NCBI GenBank assembly: GCA_033220425.1
Contig: CM065648.1
Coordinates: 1,736,001-1,800,000 of the forward strand
DNA from: Lepraria neglecta
Taxonomy: Eukaryota > Ascomycota > Lecanoromycetes > Lecanorales > Stereocaulaceae
DNA: 64,000 nt
Direction: 5' to 3'
The notes under the pieces are model-generated. The model was given only the letters and a program-made list of their open reading frames with translations. It made no database searches and was not told the origin of the DNA. Positions 46,742 through 58,690 of the stretch are shown piece after piece. Position 1 is the stretch's first letter; each line of letters opens with the position of its first letter. The translations under genes were made by a program, and so were the position numbers.

Positions 46742-48264
46742 ATGAACGCTAAAACGCCCGAAGGCTCCTCCCCTATGCCCAGCCCAAGTCTACTATCACG
46801 AAATGGGTCAATGTCAGACTTCAGCGGTTACCAAGAGGAATGGGAAACTCCTCCAGAAACTCTCACACTCTTCGACCTCCTAGACAATCTCGCGCTCCCG
46901 ACGCGACTCGAGAAATGGCAGTTGAAACTTTCAGCGCAGACCGACAAAGTACGAAGGCAACGCGAAAAGCTGAAGCTATCAACTTTCACGGCAAAGGATA
47001 AGGTAGTCGAAGAATGGCGAAGACGTTTACCGCCGCCCGAAGAGCAGCTCGAAAAGTACAGGAAACGGATGAGACAATCTGTGGATCGCCTTGGCTCCAA
47101 GTGGAATGACGCGAAAAACGTGACCGTACGGGAGAAGGTCTCGTTCATCGCAGGAGTCCTAAATATTTTCATCAGTGGCTACCTGATCGGAGGCTATCCG
47201 GAGTACTTCTACTATTGGTTTACTGCACAGCTCTGCTACTTTATGCCGATACGATACTACACCTACCAAAAACGGGGCTATCACTACTTCTTAGCAGACA
47301 TGTGCTACTTCGTCAACCTCCTTCTGTTCTTAGCGATATGGGTCGCTCCCTCGTCTAAACGGCTTTTCATAAGTACTTACTGCCTGGCATACGGGAACAA
47401 CGCCGTGGCAATAGCAATGTGGAGAAACTCAATGGTGTTCCATTCTTTGGACAAGGTCACCAGGTAAGGCATCGCACTCAATTCGTAACGTTGCTGACTG
47501 GAGCGTGCAGCCTGTTCATCCACATTATGCCTCCAGTGACTTTACACTGCCTTGTCCACCTTACTTCTCCAGAGACACAGCTCGCGCGTTTTCCAGGCCT
47601 ATACGCCATCAAGTACAGCACTCCCGAGAGCAATATGCATTACTCCCTGTTGGGCATGGTCACGTGGTCGTCGGTCCCCTATGCCTTCTGGCAGCTATCC
47701 TATCATTTCTTCATCACAGTTCGGCTTCGAGAGAAGATCGCTGCCGGGCGGCCCACGAGCTTCACCTGGTTACGCAGATCTTATGCCCATAGCTGGATCG
47801 GTCGGCTGATCCTCGGACTCCCTCAGCAGTTGCAGGAGCCCTGTTTCATGCTTACGCAATACCTCTACGCTCTAGGAAGCATGCTACCGTGTCCGATATG
47901 GTTCTGGTACCGGTGGCCCAGCGCGGTATTTCTGCTGGCGCTCTTCTCTTGGAGCATCTACAACGGTGCTACTTACTACATTGACGTCTTTGGGACCCGA
48001 TTGCAGAAAGAATTAGAGCAAATGAAGAAGGACGTTGCAAAATGGCAAGCTAGCCCGAAGGTTTTCAGTAGTCCGTTGATGGCACCGAAACCCCAAGATG
48101 GAGCTGCAACACCGCAGTCAATCGGGGTGGATGATCCAAGTAACAAGAATGGACACAAGAGAAGCGAGGGTAGCATCGATCAGATACCTTTATTAGACAC
48201 GCAGCATGAAGGGTCCACAGCAACGGAGAAAGTTGATGGTGAAGACGTGCGAGAGCGAAAGTAA
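46742..48264 (+). CDS. GPC1: Glycerophosphocholine acyltransferase GPC1
   Basis: Two exons, 46742-47463 and 47511-48264, with a 47-base intron (GTAAGG...GCAG), give 491 residues. The family acylates glycerophosphocholine with acyl-CoA to lysophosphatidylcholine, a phosphatidylcholine remodelling step in membranes. The N-terminus is Ser/Pro-rich (SPSLLSRNGSMSDFSGYQEE), followed by a charged helix and then several membrane segments with family-like text: FISGYLIGGYPEYFYYWFTA, MPIRYYTYQKRGYHYFLAD, FCYFV-like and YGNNAVAIAMWRNSMVFHSL before the intron, and MPPVTLHCLVHL, LPCPIWFWYRWPSAVFLLAL after it. A hydrophilic tail ends the protein. The start is the first ATG in frame after an upstream stop; an additional 5' exon cannot be excluded. 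Confidence 0.9.
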
Positions 48265-49010
48265 TGAACGAAATAGTCATTGGAGGCTTCAGAGTCCGCA
48301 TTTTAGCTCATGAACAGCAAAGGCGTTTGGTCAAGTAGGTTGGAGTAGCGAGGAAGATAATTGTGGGGGTTTTGCATACGACTCCCTTGACCACATCAGC
48401 ATATACATGTTTCCACGTCTATCCCTAGCGTCTGCGGTAGGTTTCCTGGAGCATTTCCCGACCGAGCTTGCTTAAGAGTCGGCTGTTCGCCTTGATACCC
48501 CCTGATATACCGCAATTAGTTACATTAAATACCATAAAGCCTGCCGAAATATTTGTGCCTTTATTCCATCGTTTTGAAGTATAGTGATTTCCCAATCCTA
48601 AATTCCCATCACGGTACGAGCCATGCACTATGATCGGAGTTGTTTCAGCTTTAGCTCGACCGAAAAACGGCCGGAGTATCGAATATCGCTGTGTTTTGGG
48701 CTTTTTCCAGAGGCAAAATTTGGCACACTAACTTCCTCATTCTTCGAAATCGATATCTATTCAGCTTCAGTCAGTGCGAGATGGTTTGCCCTAAACGGCC
48801 TAGCCTTGCCTTAATTCAGGCGCTAGTTGAACTTGGACCCCGTTCTCCAAGATATATTGACGGCCACTCCAAAGAACTGTGTTGGCACAGTTTACAGATG
48901 CATCATGCTTCATAACACCCAATGGAAGCATGTTGCCCAATGTCATGCCTAGATAGCATTCCTATGAAGCTCCAGAACCGGGCTGACCACAGACGCTCAA
49001 GTCTCCCAAG
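48265..49010. other. Intergenic, no gene seen
   Basis: About 750 bases of mixed composition with only short frames lacking recognisable content. It contains the GPC1 3' flank and the promoter of the DCR2-like gene. Confidence 0.55.
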
Positions 49011-50764
49011 ATGACGCGCAGGATTGTACGAACAACAATACAGCTTGGGGTTCTCACACTCATGTACGTATTTTCGAAGTCCGGGCTTCCTCTTGTTGTC
49101 TCAGTTTGAAAGCGACCGCATCTCTTCTTGAACAGTCAGTACTGACTCCGCAACTGTTGCTTAGAATTCTCCTCCTCGTCTTCTTCCTCGACAACCGCTT
49201 CAACGTTTTGCCTGAGGCCCTGCATAACGCCCTCCCGACGCATCAAGCCGGGCTTGTTCTGGTCGATATAACGGTGGCCACGTGTAGCACCCTGAACATA
49301 CTATCAAGTTGCAAGCTCGACGGTTCAAAATGGCACAGGGTGGAGAAGGATCTCTATCTTTCACGCGGCTGGCTCACTCACGCTTTCGTCCACATAGAAA
49401 GGAAACGAGAAGCAGAGTTGACGGAGAAGGACCGGATAATCCTTGATATTCGCGTGGGAAGCTTAGATCCAGTCACCTCAGAAAACAACCAGGGCGCCGA
49501 GAAATGGGAATCTCGCCCAGGAGGCATTTGGCTGAAACGGACATCTAAACATCGCGAGTCCGACAACGCCAATGCCATAACAGCGGTCGACGTACTTTTT
49601 GGCACAGATGCAGTAGAAGCTCGCCCCGGGTGGGAGCTAGCCCAGCAACCACTCATTCTTCCAAATTCCGGCCCCGAGAACCAAGAAGCCTACCTCAGTG
49701 TCCGCCGGGGCCCACCAGCTGCAGTGCACAAGCCCACACTCCACGTCAACAAAGATGGCAAATTCAAGATTCTCCAAGTCGCAGACCTACACCTCTCCAC
49801 AGGCCCAGGCATCTGCCGCGACCCAGAACCTCCCTTACACAACGGCGGTAAATGCGACGCCGATCCTCGTACACTCGCCTTCGTGAAATCCGTCCTAGAC
49901 AGCGAAAAGCCCGATCTCGTCGTTCTATCTGGCGACCAAGTCAACGGCGAAACATCTCCAGACGCCCAATCCGCCGTCTTCAAATTCGCACACCTCTTCA
50001 TCGAGCGTAGAATCCCCTACGCAGCCATCTTCGGCAATCACGATGACGAAGGCTCTCTCTCCCGCGAAGCACTCATGCAACTCACGCACTCCCTTCCATA
50101 CTCTCTCTCCGAAAATGGCCCTACAAATCTCGACGGAGTAGGGAATTACTACATTGAAGTCCTAGCACGTGGCACCTCCTCCCATTCTGCTCTCACACTA
50201 TACTTGCTAGATACCCACGGTTACTCCCCCGACGAGCGCCAATTCCGTGGCTACGACTGGTTGAAGAAGAATCAGATCGACTGGTTCAAGACTACGAGCA
50301 AAGAATTGAAGGAAAGCCCCTCGCATAAGAGCTATACACATCATCATATGGACATGGCTTTCATACACATCCCACTCCCCGAATACAGACTCATAGACGA
50401 CATCGTGACTTCTACTGGCTCACAACCGGAAAATCCTACAGCTCCGGGCTTCAATAGCGGATTCCGAGATGCTTTGGTTGAACAAGGTGTATTAGCTGTC
50501 AGTTGCGGGCACGATCACGTAAACGATTATTGCTCGCTGTCCAAATCCGCTGAAGGCAAACCCGAGCTGTGGATGTGCTATGCGGGCGGTAGTGGATTTG
50601 GGGGCTATGGTGGCTACAACGGATATCACAGACGGCTGCGGGTATTTGAATTCGACATGAACGAGGCGAGGATCGTTACATGGAAGAGAATCGAGTTTGG
50701 GGAGACAGAGAAGGAGTTGGACAAGACGATTATTGTCGAGAGTGGAAGGGTTGTCGCTGCGTGA
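49011..50764 (+). CDS. DCR2: DCR2-like calcineurin-type phosphoesterase
   Basis: Two exons, 49011-49063 and 49165-50764, give 550 residues. The first encodes MTRRIVRTTIQLGVLTL; a 101-base intron (GTACGT...CTTAG, with CTGAC branch) joins it to a hydrophobic stretch (ILLLVFFLDNRF), together a signal anchor. The catalytic domain shows metallophosphatase motifs in order: DLHLSTG (about residue 225), GDQVNG, GNHDDE, and CGHDHVNDY near the end. Yeast Dcr2 acts in cell-cycle G1 progression and dephosphorylates Ire1 to dampen the unfolded-protein response; that role here is inferred from the family. The family-typical N-terminal part (KWHRVEKDLYLSRGW) is present. The gene is intact and converges with VPS5. 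Confidence 0.9.
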
Positions 50765-51083
50765 GTAGGTAGCTAGGCTTGTGATTCTCTGTGTGCTAGC
50801 GACGATATATCCAACAGGCGGTGTTCGGTGTCTTTTGGGACTGTAATGTATAGCTTGTATTTGGGAGGTCATCTGCATTCTCCATTCAAAGCCAGCATCT
50901 ACAGGGCGCAGACTGAGGGCGTGAATAAAAAATTCTGGGTTTTCGTTCACGGCGGAGGGTCTTATTATGTTTGTTTCTCAAGACTGGAGCAAGCTATTTT
51001 TCGGGAACACCATGACTGGCCAACAATCAACGCCGCGCCAGATATGCATGAGTCGCTAGTATATACAAGCACAGAAGATCTAG
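50765..51083. other. Short gap between convergent genes
   Basis: Contains the 3' flanks of the DCR2-like gene and VPS5. An open frame starting at 50828 continues into VPS5 on the opposite strand and is not taken as a gene. Confidence 0.6.
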
Positions 51084-53124
51084 TCATTTCTCCTGTTCTA
51101 TCGTTGCAGTAGCCGCAGTACCTTGCTCGGTCTCGCCCTCTGTTCCTTGAAGAGTCTCGCCGAGCTGCTGCTGGCCTTGCGGCTGCTCCTTGTCGGGTTG
51201 CTGGTCATTGCGCTGTTGTATAGGCGCTGGTGATATTGCTGGTGGTTTGTAGAAAGGCTCGCCGTCCTCGTCGGCGTCGAGTTGCATTAGGAAGGTCTCC
51301 CATAGTTCGATCAACTGTAAGCACGTTGATTAGCATCGACTTCTCTTCAGAGAGATAATGATTCAGGTAAACGAACCTCCTTCTGAGCCTCAATAGCACC
51401 CTCCAAAAACGTCTCAACCCCACTCTTAAAATCCTCCACTTTCTCCTTCTCGAATCTCTCTAGCTCGCCCCTCATTAGTCTTCCCATATCTTCAAATAGC
51501 AACCTCGCCTGGTGACTCCTTCTCTCCCCATCACTGACATCAGCCTGTAATTGATTCAATCGATCCTGTTGTGTTTTCCCAGACCGAAGAGTCTTCTCCT
51601 GAGTAGCTCTTCGTTTCTGCAATTCAGCTTCCGCACTATGCCATGAATGGAAGGACTTCTGGCGCTGAGCAAAAGCAGTCTTGATTGATCCAATGAGACG
51701 AATGTATTCATCGACTGTAATACCCAGGGTAAGGACGTCTTGCTGAGCTTGTCGTTCGTAAAGCTCGCGGATACGGAATTGTAGGTCTGAGAGGCCTTCA
51801 AGGGGTGTGGAGAGTGAGACTGAGAGCTCTACGGCGGACAGGGCATGCAACGAGGCGGAAAAGTCGCCGGCAGCTTCAGCAAGCGCCTTTCGCTGGGATA
51901 CGACAGCATCAATAGATCTCAGAAGAGCTTTTAGTTGGTTTTCGAGCGCGTCAAGGTAGATCTTGCGGTCATGGAACCAGTCGTCGTGTTCTATAAATTT
52001 GCCGCTTGTATTGCTTCCGAGACCGAGGGAGCTGAACATGCCTTTGCTTTCGCCGAGACCAGGTTCCTTGTGCTCACGGTGCTTAACATCCATGTTGAAA
52101 GCGTCGCTTTCGAGGAAGATCTTGAGGTCGCCGTCATGTTGGAGGATGGAATGGGCAGCTGTTTTGTTCAGCATTTTCTCTAGGGCTGCTCTTCTTGATT
52201 CAACGAAATTGGTGTCGAAGCGGCCAACAGCTTGTTTCTCTGGTGGCGGAGGGACCACGACACCTGGGTTGCTGTTGTGTAGCGAATCGTAGAGCCATAG
52301 AAAGTCTCGATATCGACGACTGACGGCAAACTCAGGCTGCTTGTAGGCTTTCGAAGATGTCTGCAATTCGTCAGAGACTGCATGGACTTCTTGAACATTC
52401 TCTGGACCGTACCTTTGTCCGCACTTGATAGACAATATGACTGCTAGTCAAATCCCCAACCTTGTGTGGATCCCCGACTGTAATATCAAAGCTAGGTCTC
52501 GCAGCCTGCTCAATGCTAACGCTCGGCTGTGTCTGCCTCCTTGCATTTTCTATTCCTCCTGTAGATGGATGGCCTGCGGCTGCGTACCTCTGTCTTGAAT
52601 TTAAGGAACTTCTCTCATCATCGCCCAACTCTGCAGAATCTATCATGCTCCTACTCATGGGCGATTGGTTTGGCTGTTGTGGCCGGACATTTCGAACAGG
52701 CAACGACTGCTCTTTTGAGGGAGGCGCAGGAGGTATTTCGGGCTCGGATGTATTGGAGTTCTCCCCCAGTGGGCCGAGTGGACCAAGAGAGTCATCGACA
52801 GCTTCTAAACGTGTAGCGTGTACACCCACTTTTCGCGCTGTTCGTGGATTTCGCCCTGCTGGCGATCTAGGTGTAGCGGATGGGGAGAGTGGGGAAGCCT
52901 GCGCTGGCTTTGGCTTTGTTTCTGTTTCTACAAATCTGTCAGCCAACAGGCAAATTGGTGCAAAGATTCCTATAGAGACCTTGTTCGTCGGGTTCAGCAG
53001 CTTTGGGAAGGTTTGCATGCGAGCTTGACCTTGAGGGTACGTCTGTATCTCGTTAGGAAACGGCCTTGAAACGATAGCTTCAGGGCAGCCACATACCGCC
53101 CCATGGCGAGTCCTCTGCATCCAT
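51084..53124 (-). CDS. VPS5: Retromer sorting nexin VPS5 (SNX1 type)
   Basis: Five exons: 53124-53097, 53042-52980, 52921-52413, 52360-51377 and 51314-51084, summing to 1815 bases (604 residues) with matching phases. Vps5 with Vps17 forms the membrane-bending half of retromer, which returns cargo receptors from endosomes to the Golgi. The start is MDAEDSPWGD, as in fungal homologues; a longer frame from 53300 crosses intron sequence. A Ser/Pro-rich N-region precedes the PX domain (about 178-300, with SRRYRDFLWLYDSLHNSNPG and VPPPPEKQA) and a helical BAR domain (about 330-560). The C-tail is Gln-rich. The second intron has a weak donor, GTCTCT. Intact. Confidence 0.92.
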
Positions 53125-53761
53125 TGGAGTGAGTATACTTGGAATATTATTCGAAACGTCAAGGCTTTTGATCGAATCGATTGATGCTGAAGACTCCTCG
53201 GCAGCGGAGCTTGGCGCAAGAAATCGTGCAAGCTCGGCTCGGCAAGGCCACCCATATGTTCATCTCTATGCACATTCTCCTGGTCAAGGTCAAGACTCAT
53301 AGTAAATGCCCTCTGGGATTCTCTATCAATTGGTAACTACCATGTAATGACTTCGGAAAACTAGCTACCAATTCTATGTTTGCTATGTAGAGCGTAGCAG
53401 CAGGAGTCGCTGCTTCCTCATTTACAGCTTATATCTAGTTTAACACAGTCAAAACGCACTAGCTGAATATGTCACTTGACCAAGCCATTCTTCGATACTT
53501 GGGTAATTGCTCCTGTGTGACCTCAAACTGGCCATAGTCCCCAAGCTGCGCGTGGCGAGTGCGCTCTTAGATGTAGAGATCTCGGAACCGCTATTGAACG
53601 TATCTCAGCCGGCAGGGAAGAGCACAGCTGCTTTACCATAGTCCGAGACGCTATGATGAGCAGCCCGTTATCGAGTCCATTGTCAGTCACGGCGATGGTC
53701 AGCATCGTAGTGGCGGAAACCCTTCGTAAAGTAGTCGAATCAGCACGGTTTTGGCTTGCTT
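53125..53761. other. Gap between VPS5 and MED11
   Basis: About 640 bases with short frames on both strands but no recognisable gene. It must hold the VPS5 promoter and the MED11 3' flank. No distinctive site is seen. Confidence 0.55.
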
Positions 53762-54454
53762 TCAAGTCTGTTCCATCTCATCCCCCTCGATCTGATCTTG
53801 AGCAGCATTCTCCCCCTTCCCTATGTGCACTCTTCGGCCACCAAAATCTTGCTCCTTCTCGAGCTTTCCTGCTTCAAGCCTTTGCACGATCCTATAGGCC
53901 TCCTCCCACAGCTCCGCCTCCTTTTCTTTCCCAACATTATCATTCCTGCTGTTCAGCCAGCCAATATCCAGGTTGCCCAGACCACCCCCGGTGATAGCTC
54001 CTTTACTCCCTCCAGCCTGTTTTGACAGTGGTATGTTGGCTGTGCTTCCCATCCCAGGAATACCCAAAGAAGAAGCTTGGCTATTATGAGATTTTTTGCC
54101 AGATGCTTCTTTCGGTAAAATTTGTGCTTCCTCGAGTGCGTAGATCTGGCGGCGTAATCTGACGTCCAAAGATGACAGTAGAGAGAAATATTGAGATGTA
54201 GCTGCCGTAAATGCCTCTTTCTGCTGGTCGATTGAGAGCATATCATGTGGACTGTCTTCTTGAGGACGGGATGTTGAATTTGTCAAAGCCTTGACAGCAT
54301 GACCGGCAGATTGGAGTAGCTTGATAACATCCTCAGCCTCGTGTTAGCATTCCATTTTTCCGCTGCTTTAGAATTACTTTACTCTGTCAATATCGTTTAG
54401 CTGCTTAACTCGACCGCTGGCGGTGAAGACTACATCTTTATTGTTAGATGCCAT
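53762..54454 (-). CDS. MED11: Mediator subunit MED11
   Basis: Two exons, 54454-54383 and 54331-53762, with a 51-base intron (GTAAAG...GCTGAG, GCTAAC branch), give 213 residues. MED11 pairs with MED22 in the Mediator head module, which links activators to RNA polymerase II in the nucleus. The N-terminus (TASGRVKQLNDIDRDVIKLL then QSAGHAVKAL) and the helix QKEAFTAATSQYFSLLSSLD followed by VRLRRQIYALEEA fit the family. The C-part has a Gly-rich linker and a charged tail, longer than in yeast but common in filamentous fungi. It shares a 229-base upstream region with PUS7. Confidence 0.88.
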
Positions 54455-54683
54455 GGTTGGCAGTCTAGTTCCTGATCAACAGAGGCAAGAGAAGCTGGGC
54501 GTTCTCCAGCTGTTCCTGCCAAGATATCAGAAATGTGCATTTGGCTGTAGGTATCCCTAGGAGTAAGGAGTACCGGAATTTGCTCGTAGTTAACGCGTAG
54601 GTTTCTAGTGCGGCGGGAAGTTTTCACTCCTAGTACCCGGCGGTCGCTTAGATTTGGTGGGCAAAGCTCAGGTATCACCGATC
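54455..54683. promoter_or_regulatory. Compact bidirectional promoter of MED11 and PUS7
   Basis: Only 229 bases lie between the two outward-facing start codons, so transcription of both genes must be driven from here. No TATA box is seen, as is usual for housekeeping genes. If PUS7 starts instead at the ATG at 54726 the region is slightly longer. Confidence 0.6.
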
Positions 54684-57600
54684 ATGGTTGACGTGAAACT
54701 TGGGTCTGATATTTTATTTTCTGCCATGGACTCTGTCCAGAAGCATCTTCGCTCCGACACGGGCATCAGCGACCTCCCAACCTCGCCATCTAAGAAGCCA
54801 AAGCTAGAAATGGCCTCTACCACCATGATAATGGATCGTGCAACGGGCCAGCTTCCAAGAGCAGTTCCAAGCATGGGATCAGCTGCTGCTTACGATCACT
54901 TGCAGTTTTCGAACGATCAGCAGGCCAATGAGGCTGCTTCTGGTATAACAGAATTCGTGAGTCCAGATCTTCTGGGTTTTACAGGCATATTGAAGAAGAG
55001 GTACGCGTATCGAACTGCTGCCATTGACACTGTATCTAAATCGCACAGATACACGGACTTCCTTGTTAACGAGATACTACCCTCCGGCCAAGTTATCCAT
55101 CTCGACAATCTTAAGGCGCCGAAGCGTGAGACAAATCAAGACCCACGCAATGGCTCGAAACCCTCTCACGAGCAGAACTCTCCTGTGGTCAAGCAAGAAG
55201 TAAAGACCGAAGCAATCGAAGGAAACCTCGCTCCGACCGAGCAAGAAGAATCGAATGCCGAGCCGTCTGAGCAAAACTCTTCTCCCATCAAGCAAGAAAC
55301 ACATGCCGACGAACCTATAGGTGATACCCCGTCCTTGTCAGTACCTCAAGACGCAACTGCTCCCGCCCACGATCATGATGAAACTGTTGCAAGCACAATG
55401 CTACCTATGCCAGACTCTTCGGTTGATCAGACACAAAAATTATCCCCACACAAGCGCGTTCCTCCGCCTTCCCTCACAATTCCACTCAGCATACAGGACT
55501 TGGATGGAACAGAGCCAGAGAAAGCGGAGAAGGCTGAGAAGGCTACTCGCAAGAAGGAGACAGTTCTTATCATGCCAACAGAACAAGGATGGGTAGAGGT
55601 GGATCAGGAGCAAGAGCAGAAGCTGAAGGACCAGAAGGCTGCCGAGGATGCCACTGCAGGCCTTGGATCGGAAGAAAACACAGTGGTGAAAACCCCCATG
55701 AAAGTATCGGAACCTGAAGAAGTGAGATATGAAGCCAAGCCAAGTACGCAAGCGCAGTGGCAAGCTTTTGCTGGCACAGAATCCGCGTCAAGCAAGGCCA
55801 CTGGCTTTCAGGTAACTCGCTCCTTATATCTAAGGGAGCTCTCGCTTACGGATTCGTAGCTCAAGCCCGAGGATAGGAGTGCTCTGCTCACATACTTTGG
55901 CCCCAACATCGTTGATGCGATCGTCGCATTATATGACCGCATTGTCAACTCGCCGCATCGCAAGTCAAAAGATTATGGGATTGTTAAATTGGCTGTCATC
56001 AAACGCGAAACACGATCGAAGATTCATCAAGAGATTCGTAGGATCTTCAATAGTCGCATAGAAAGCACCACAGACAATGATGGTGCAATAATCATCGCTG
56101 CTATGGCTGAAAAGCCGGCATTCCATGCCAGAACTCCACTCAACAACGACCGTAGTAAGAAACAAAATCAACAACGGGGACCTAGCTGGAAGGAACGCGG
56201 CGGCGACTACCTGCACTTCTCTCTCTTCAAGGAAAACAAGGACACCATGGAGGCCATCTCGTGGCTATGTAAAGAACTGAAAATGAAGCCTGGCGCCTTC
56301 CAATTCGCTGGAACGAAAGACAAGCGTGCAGTCACTGTACAGCGAGTCAGCGTTTACCGTGTCTTCATCGATCGCTTGGTAGCTGCTGGACGCAGTCTGA
56401 GGGGCGCAAAGATTGGTAATTTCGAGTACCGTCCCCACCCGCTGCGACTGGGAGAGCTGAAAGGGAACAAATTCGTCGTGACATTGAGAGACTGCGACTT
56501 CCACTATCCAGTACCTATCGACTCCAAGTCTATGGTAGAAGGAGCTTCATCCATCGTTGGCAAAGCTATCAAGAATCTTAGCGAGAGAGGCTTTCTCAAT
56601 TACTATGGCCTTCAACGCTTCGGCACATTCTCCACAAGCACGGACAAAGTCGGAACAAGCATGCTCCAAGGCGACTTTAAAGCCGCTGTTGACGCTATTC
56701 TCGACTTCAGTCCTGCCTCCCTTGTCGCTGCCCAAGATCCCATGTCCGATACAAATAGGGTCTCGAGGGACGATCAAGCTCGAGCGCATGCTCTCAACTC
56801 TTTCAAGATTACGGGGAAGGCCTATCCAGCATTAGACACCTTACCCCGAAAATTTTCTGCCGAATCAAGCATCATCCGCCACCTGAGCAATCGTGGGCGA
56901 GACACTGATTATCTGGGCGCCTTACAAAGCATATCTCGCAATCTCCGCCTTATGTACGTACACGCCTACCAGTCGCTGGTATGGAACATTGCGGCCAGCG
57001 AGCGCTGGAAACGCTTCGGCTCCGCTGTTATTGAAGGTGATCTTGTCCTTATCGACGAGCACATGGACAAAGCGGAACGTATCACGAAGTCCGAAGAAGT
57101 AGACGAGGATGGCGAAGCTATCGTCCATCCATCTGCCGAAGACCGCGCCACCGATCCTGAGGACATGTTCACTCGAGCTCGAGCATTGACGAAGGAGGAA
57201 GCGGAGAGCGGAAATTACACCATCTTTGACATAGTCTTGCCTACCCCAGGCTACGACATCCTTTACCCTGCAAATGAGATGAGGAAATTCTACGAGGAGT
57301 TCATGGCTAGTGAGCGAGGTGGAGCATTGGATCCTCATGACATGCGTCGCAAATGGAAAGACATCAGCCTTAGCGGAAGCTATCGCAAATTCCTCGCCAA
57401 ACCCCTCAATGAGATCTCCTTTGAAGTGAAAGTCTACACGTCTGAGGACGAGCAGCTTGTTGAGACAGACCTGGACCGCTTGTACAGACCCGCAGCGGCC
57501 CCAAATACGATGGACATGGACGAAAAAGAGAACAAATATCAAAAGAGCCACGAGTTGGAAACGAGGAGCGAGTTTAGCGACAGTGAACCCGGGGGTGTGA

Positions 57601-57752
57601 AGCTCTCCGGAGGGCTTTACAAAGATTTCAAGATAGCGGTCATCCTTACCCTGCAGTTAGGCTCAAGCCAGTATGCGACCATGGCGCTCCGTGAGCTGAT
57701 GAAGCTGGGAGGTGTGAAGACTTATAAGCCTGATTTCAGTGGTGGCCGTTGA
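54684..57752 (+). CDS. PUS7: TruD-family pseudouridine synthase PUS7
   Basis: Two exons, 54684-55811 and 55860-57752, with a 48-base intron (GTAACT...CGTAG), give 1006 residues. Pus7 isomerises uridine to pseudouridine in tRNAs, U2 snRNA and some mRNAs. The N-part has FVSPDLLGFTGILKKRY and YTDFLVNEILPSGQVIHLDN, then a long acidic, Lys/Glu-rich insert (about 150-375). The TruD core follows: GAFQFAGTKDKRAVTVQRVS with the catalytic Asp near 530, NYYGLQRFG, LRLMYVHAYQSLVWN and FDIVLPTPGYDILYP. At 1006 residues it is longer than yeast Pus7 because of the insert. The ATG at 54684 is the first after the frame opens; 54726 (MDSVQKHLRSDTG) is an alternative. Intact. Confidence 0.93.
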
Positions 57753-58193
57753 TCAGGCGATCGTTGTGGAGCGTCGGAGTTGGGCTCGTGCACGAAGACG
57801 GAGAAAGATTACGTCTTGCATAGCGTGGAATTGGCTTTTCATGGAAGTTTTACATGGCGTAAGGTTCAATGTGTGACATGACGGATAATGTCTCAGACGT
57901 GATCATTGTTTCATGCTTCATGATCGAGATACCCGGTTTAGGTCACGAAATCACTGCATAGCATCGGATGGCATAGCACAGCACAGCATAGCATGAGGGC
58001 ATGATGGAGGCAATAGAGCTCAAGCCAAAAAGCCATATTATTTTTGCAACTTGGGGTGACAATCTGCAAGTGCGAAGAGCACCTTTTCTCAGGATCTTGG
58101 CAAACATTGGGCATTTACCGCTGATCCATTACACATCCTCATCGTTCGACCTCTAGAAAAGACGGCCGATATACGCCCGGATCTCATGGTCTC
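57753..58193. other. Gap after PUS7
   Basis: No gene seen. Near 57955-58000 there is a short imperfect repeat of CATAGCA/CACAGCA units. Confidence 0.6.
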
Positions 58194-58690
58194 TCATTTG
58201 GTTTTCTTCAGACCCAAGCCCTTCTCCACCTCCTCGAGTGCCTGCGAAATATTCAAAAATCCATGAGCATCGGCCGAGCCTCCAGTAGCAGGCGCCCCTC
58301 TCTCTGCCACACATCTTGCACAACCACACATCCTCCCAATCTGCCCCACCAATCTATCCCGCCTCTCTCTCTCACTCCCATTCACATCAACATACGCCAC
58401 GGGTATCTCCTCTCCCTCCTTAATATCCCGCTTCGCAACCACCGCCATCGGCCCCCTAAGGTCACCAACGCAGCCCAATTTGCCGCAGGATTGCAGTCAT
58501 GATTGCACATCGTAAGTAGTGGGTTGATTCCGCTGTGCGTCCTCATTCCAATGCTCGAGCCCTACTTATTATTCTCGATGCGGGGGAATAAGGTCTGCAT
58601 AGCCCACGAATCGAAGCGGACATCTTTGAAAATGTCTACGCCCGGGACGATCGGGCACACATCAGGACTAGAGAGGTATGCCAACGCTCT
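58194..58690 (-). pseudogene. C-terminal remnant of a SET-domain gene
   Basis: Reading on the minus strand, the text VRFDSWAMQTLFPRIENNK, then GMRTHSGINPLLTMCNHDCN, then AVVAKRDIKEGEEIPVAYVD and GRMCGCARCVAE matches the end of a SET methyltransferase domain (NHxCxPN motif, GEEI...YVD motif) with a post-SET cysteine cluster. Between the first two blocks is an in-frame stop, and between NHDCNPAANW and AVVAKRD the reading frame shifts by one, so the piece is broken unless small introns are missed. Everything upstream of the SET core is absent because the sequence switches to PKS remnant near 58690. Confidence 0.65.

Noticed and set aside
46338-46745. 135-codon frame upstream of GPC1 as a separate protein
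   Set aside because: No recognisable domain, ends inside the GPC1 start codon, and lies where the leader should be; kept only as a possible leader or upstream frame.
53653-54025. Plus frames at 53653-53994 and 53756-54025
   Set aside because: They lie opposite MED11 exon 2 and lack recognisable content.
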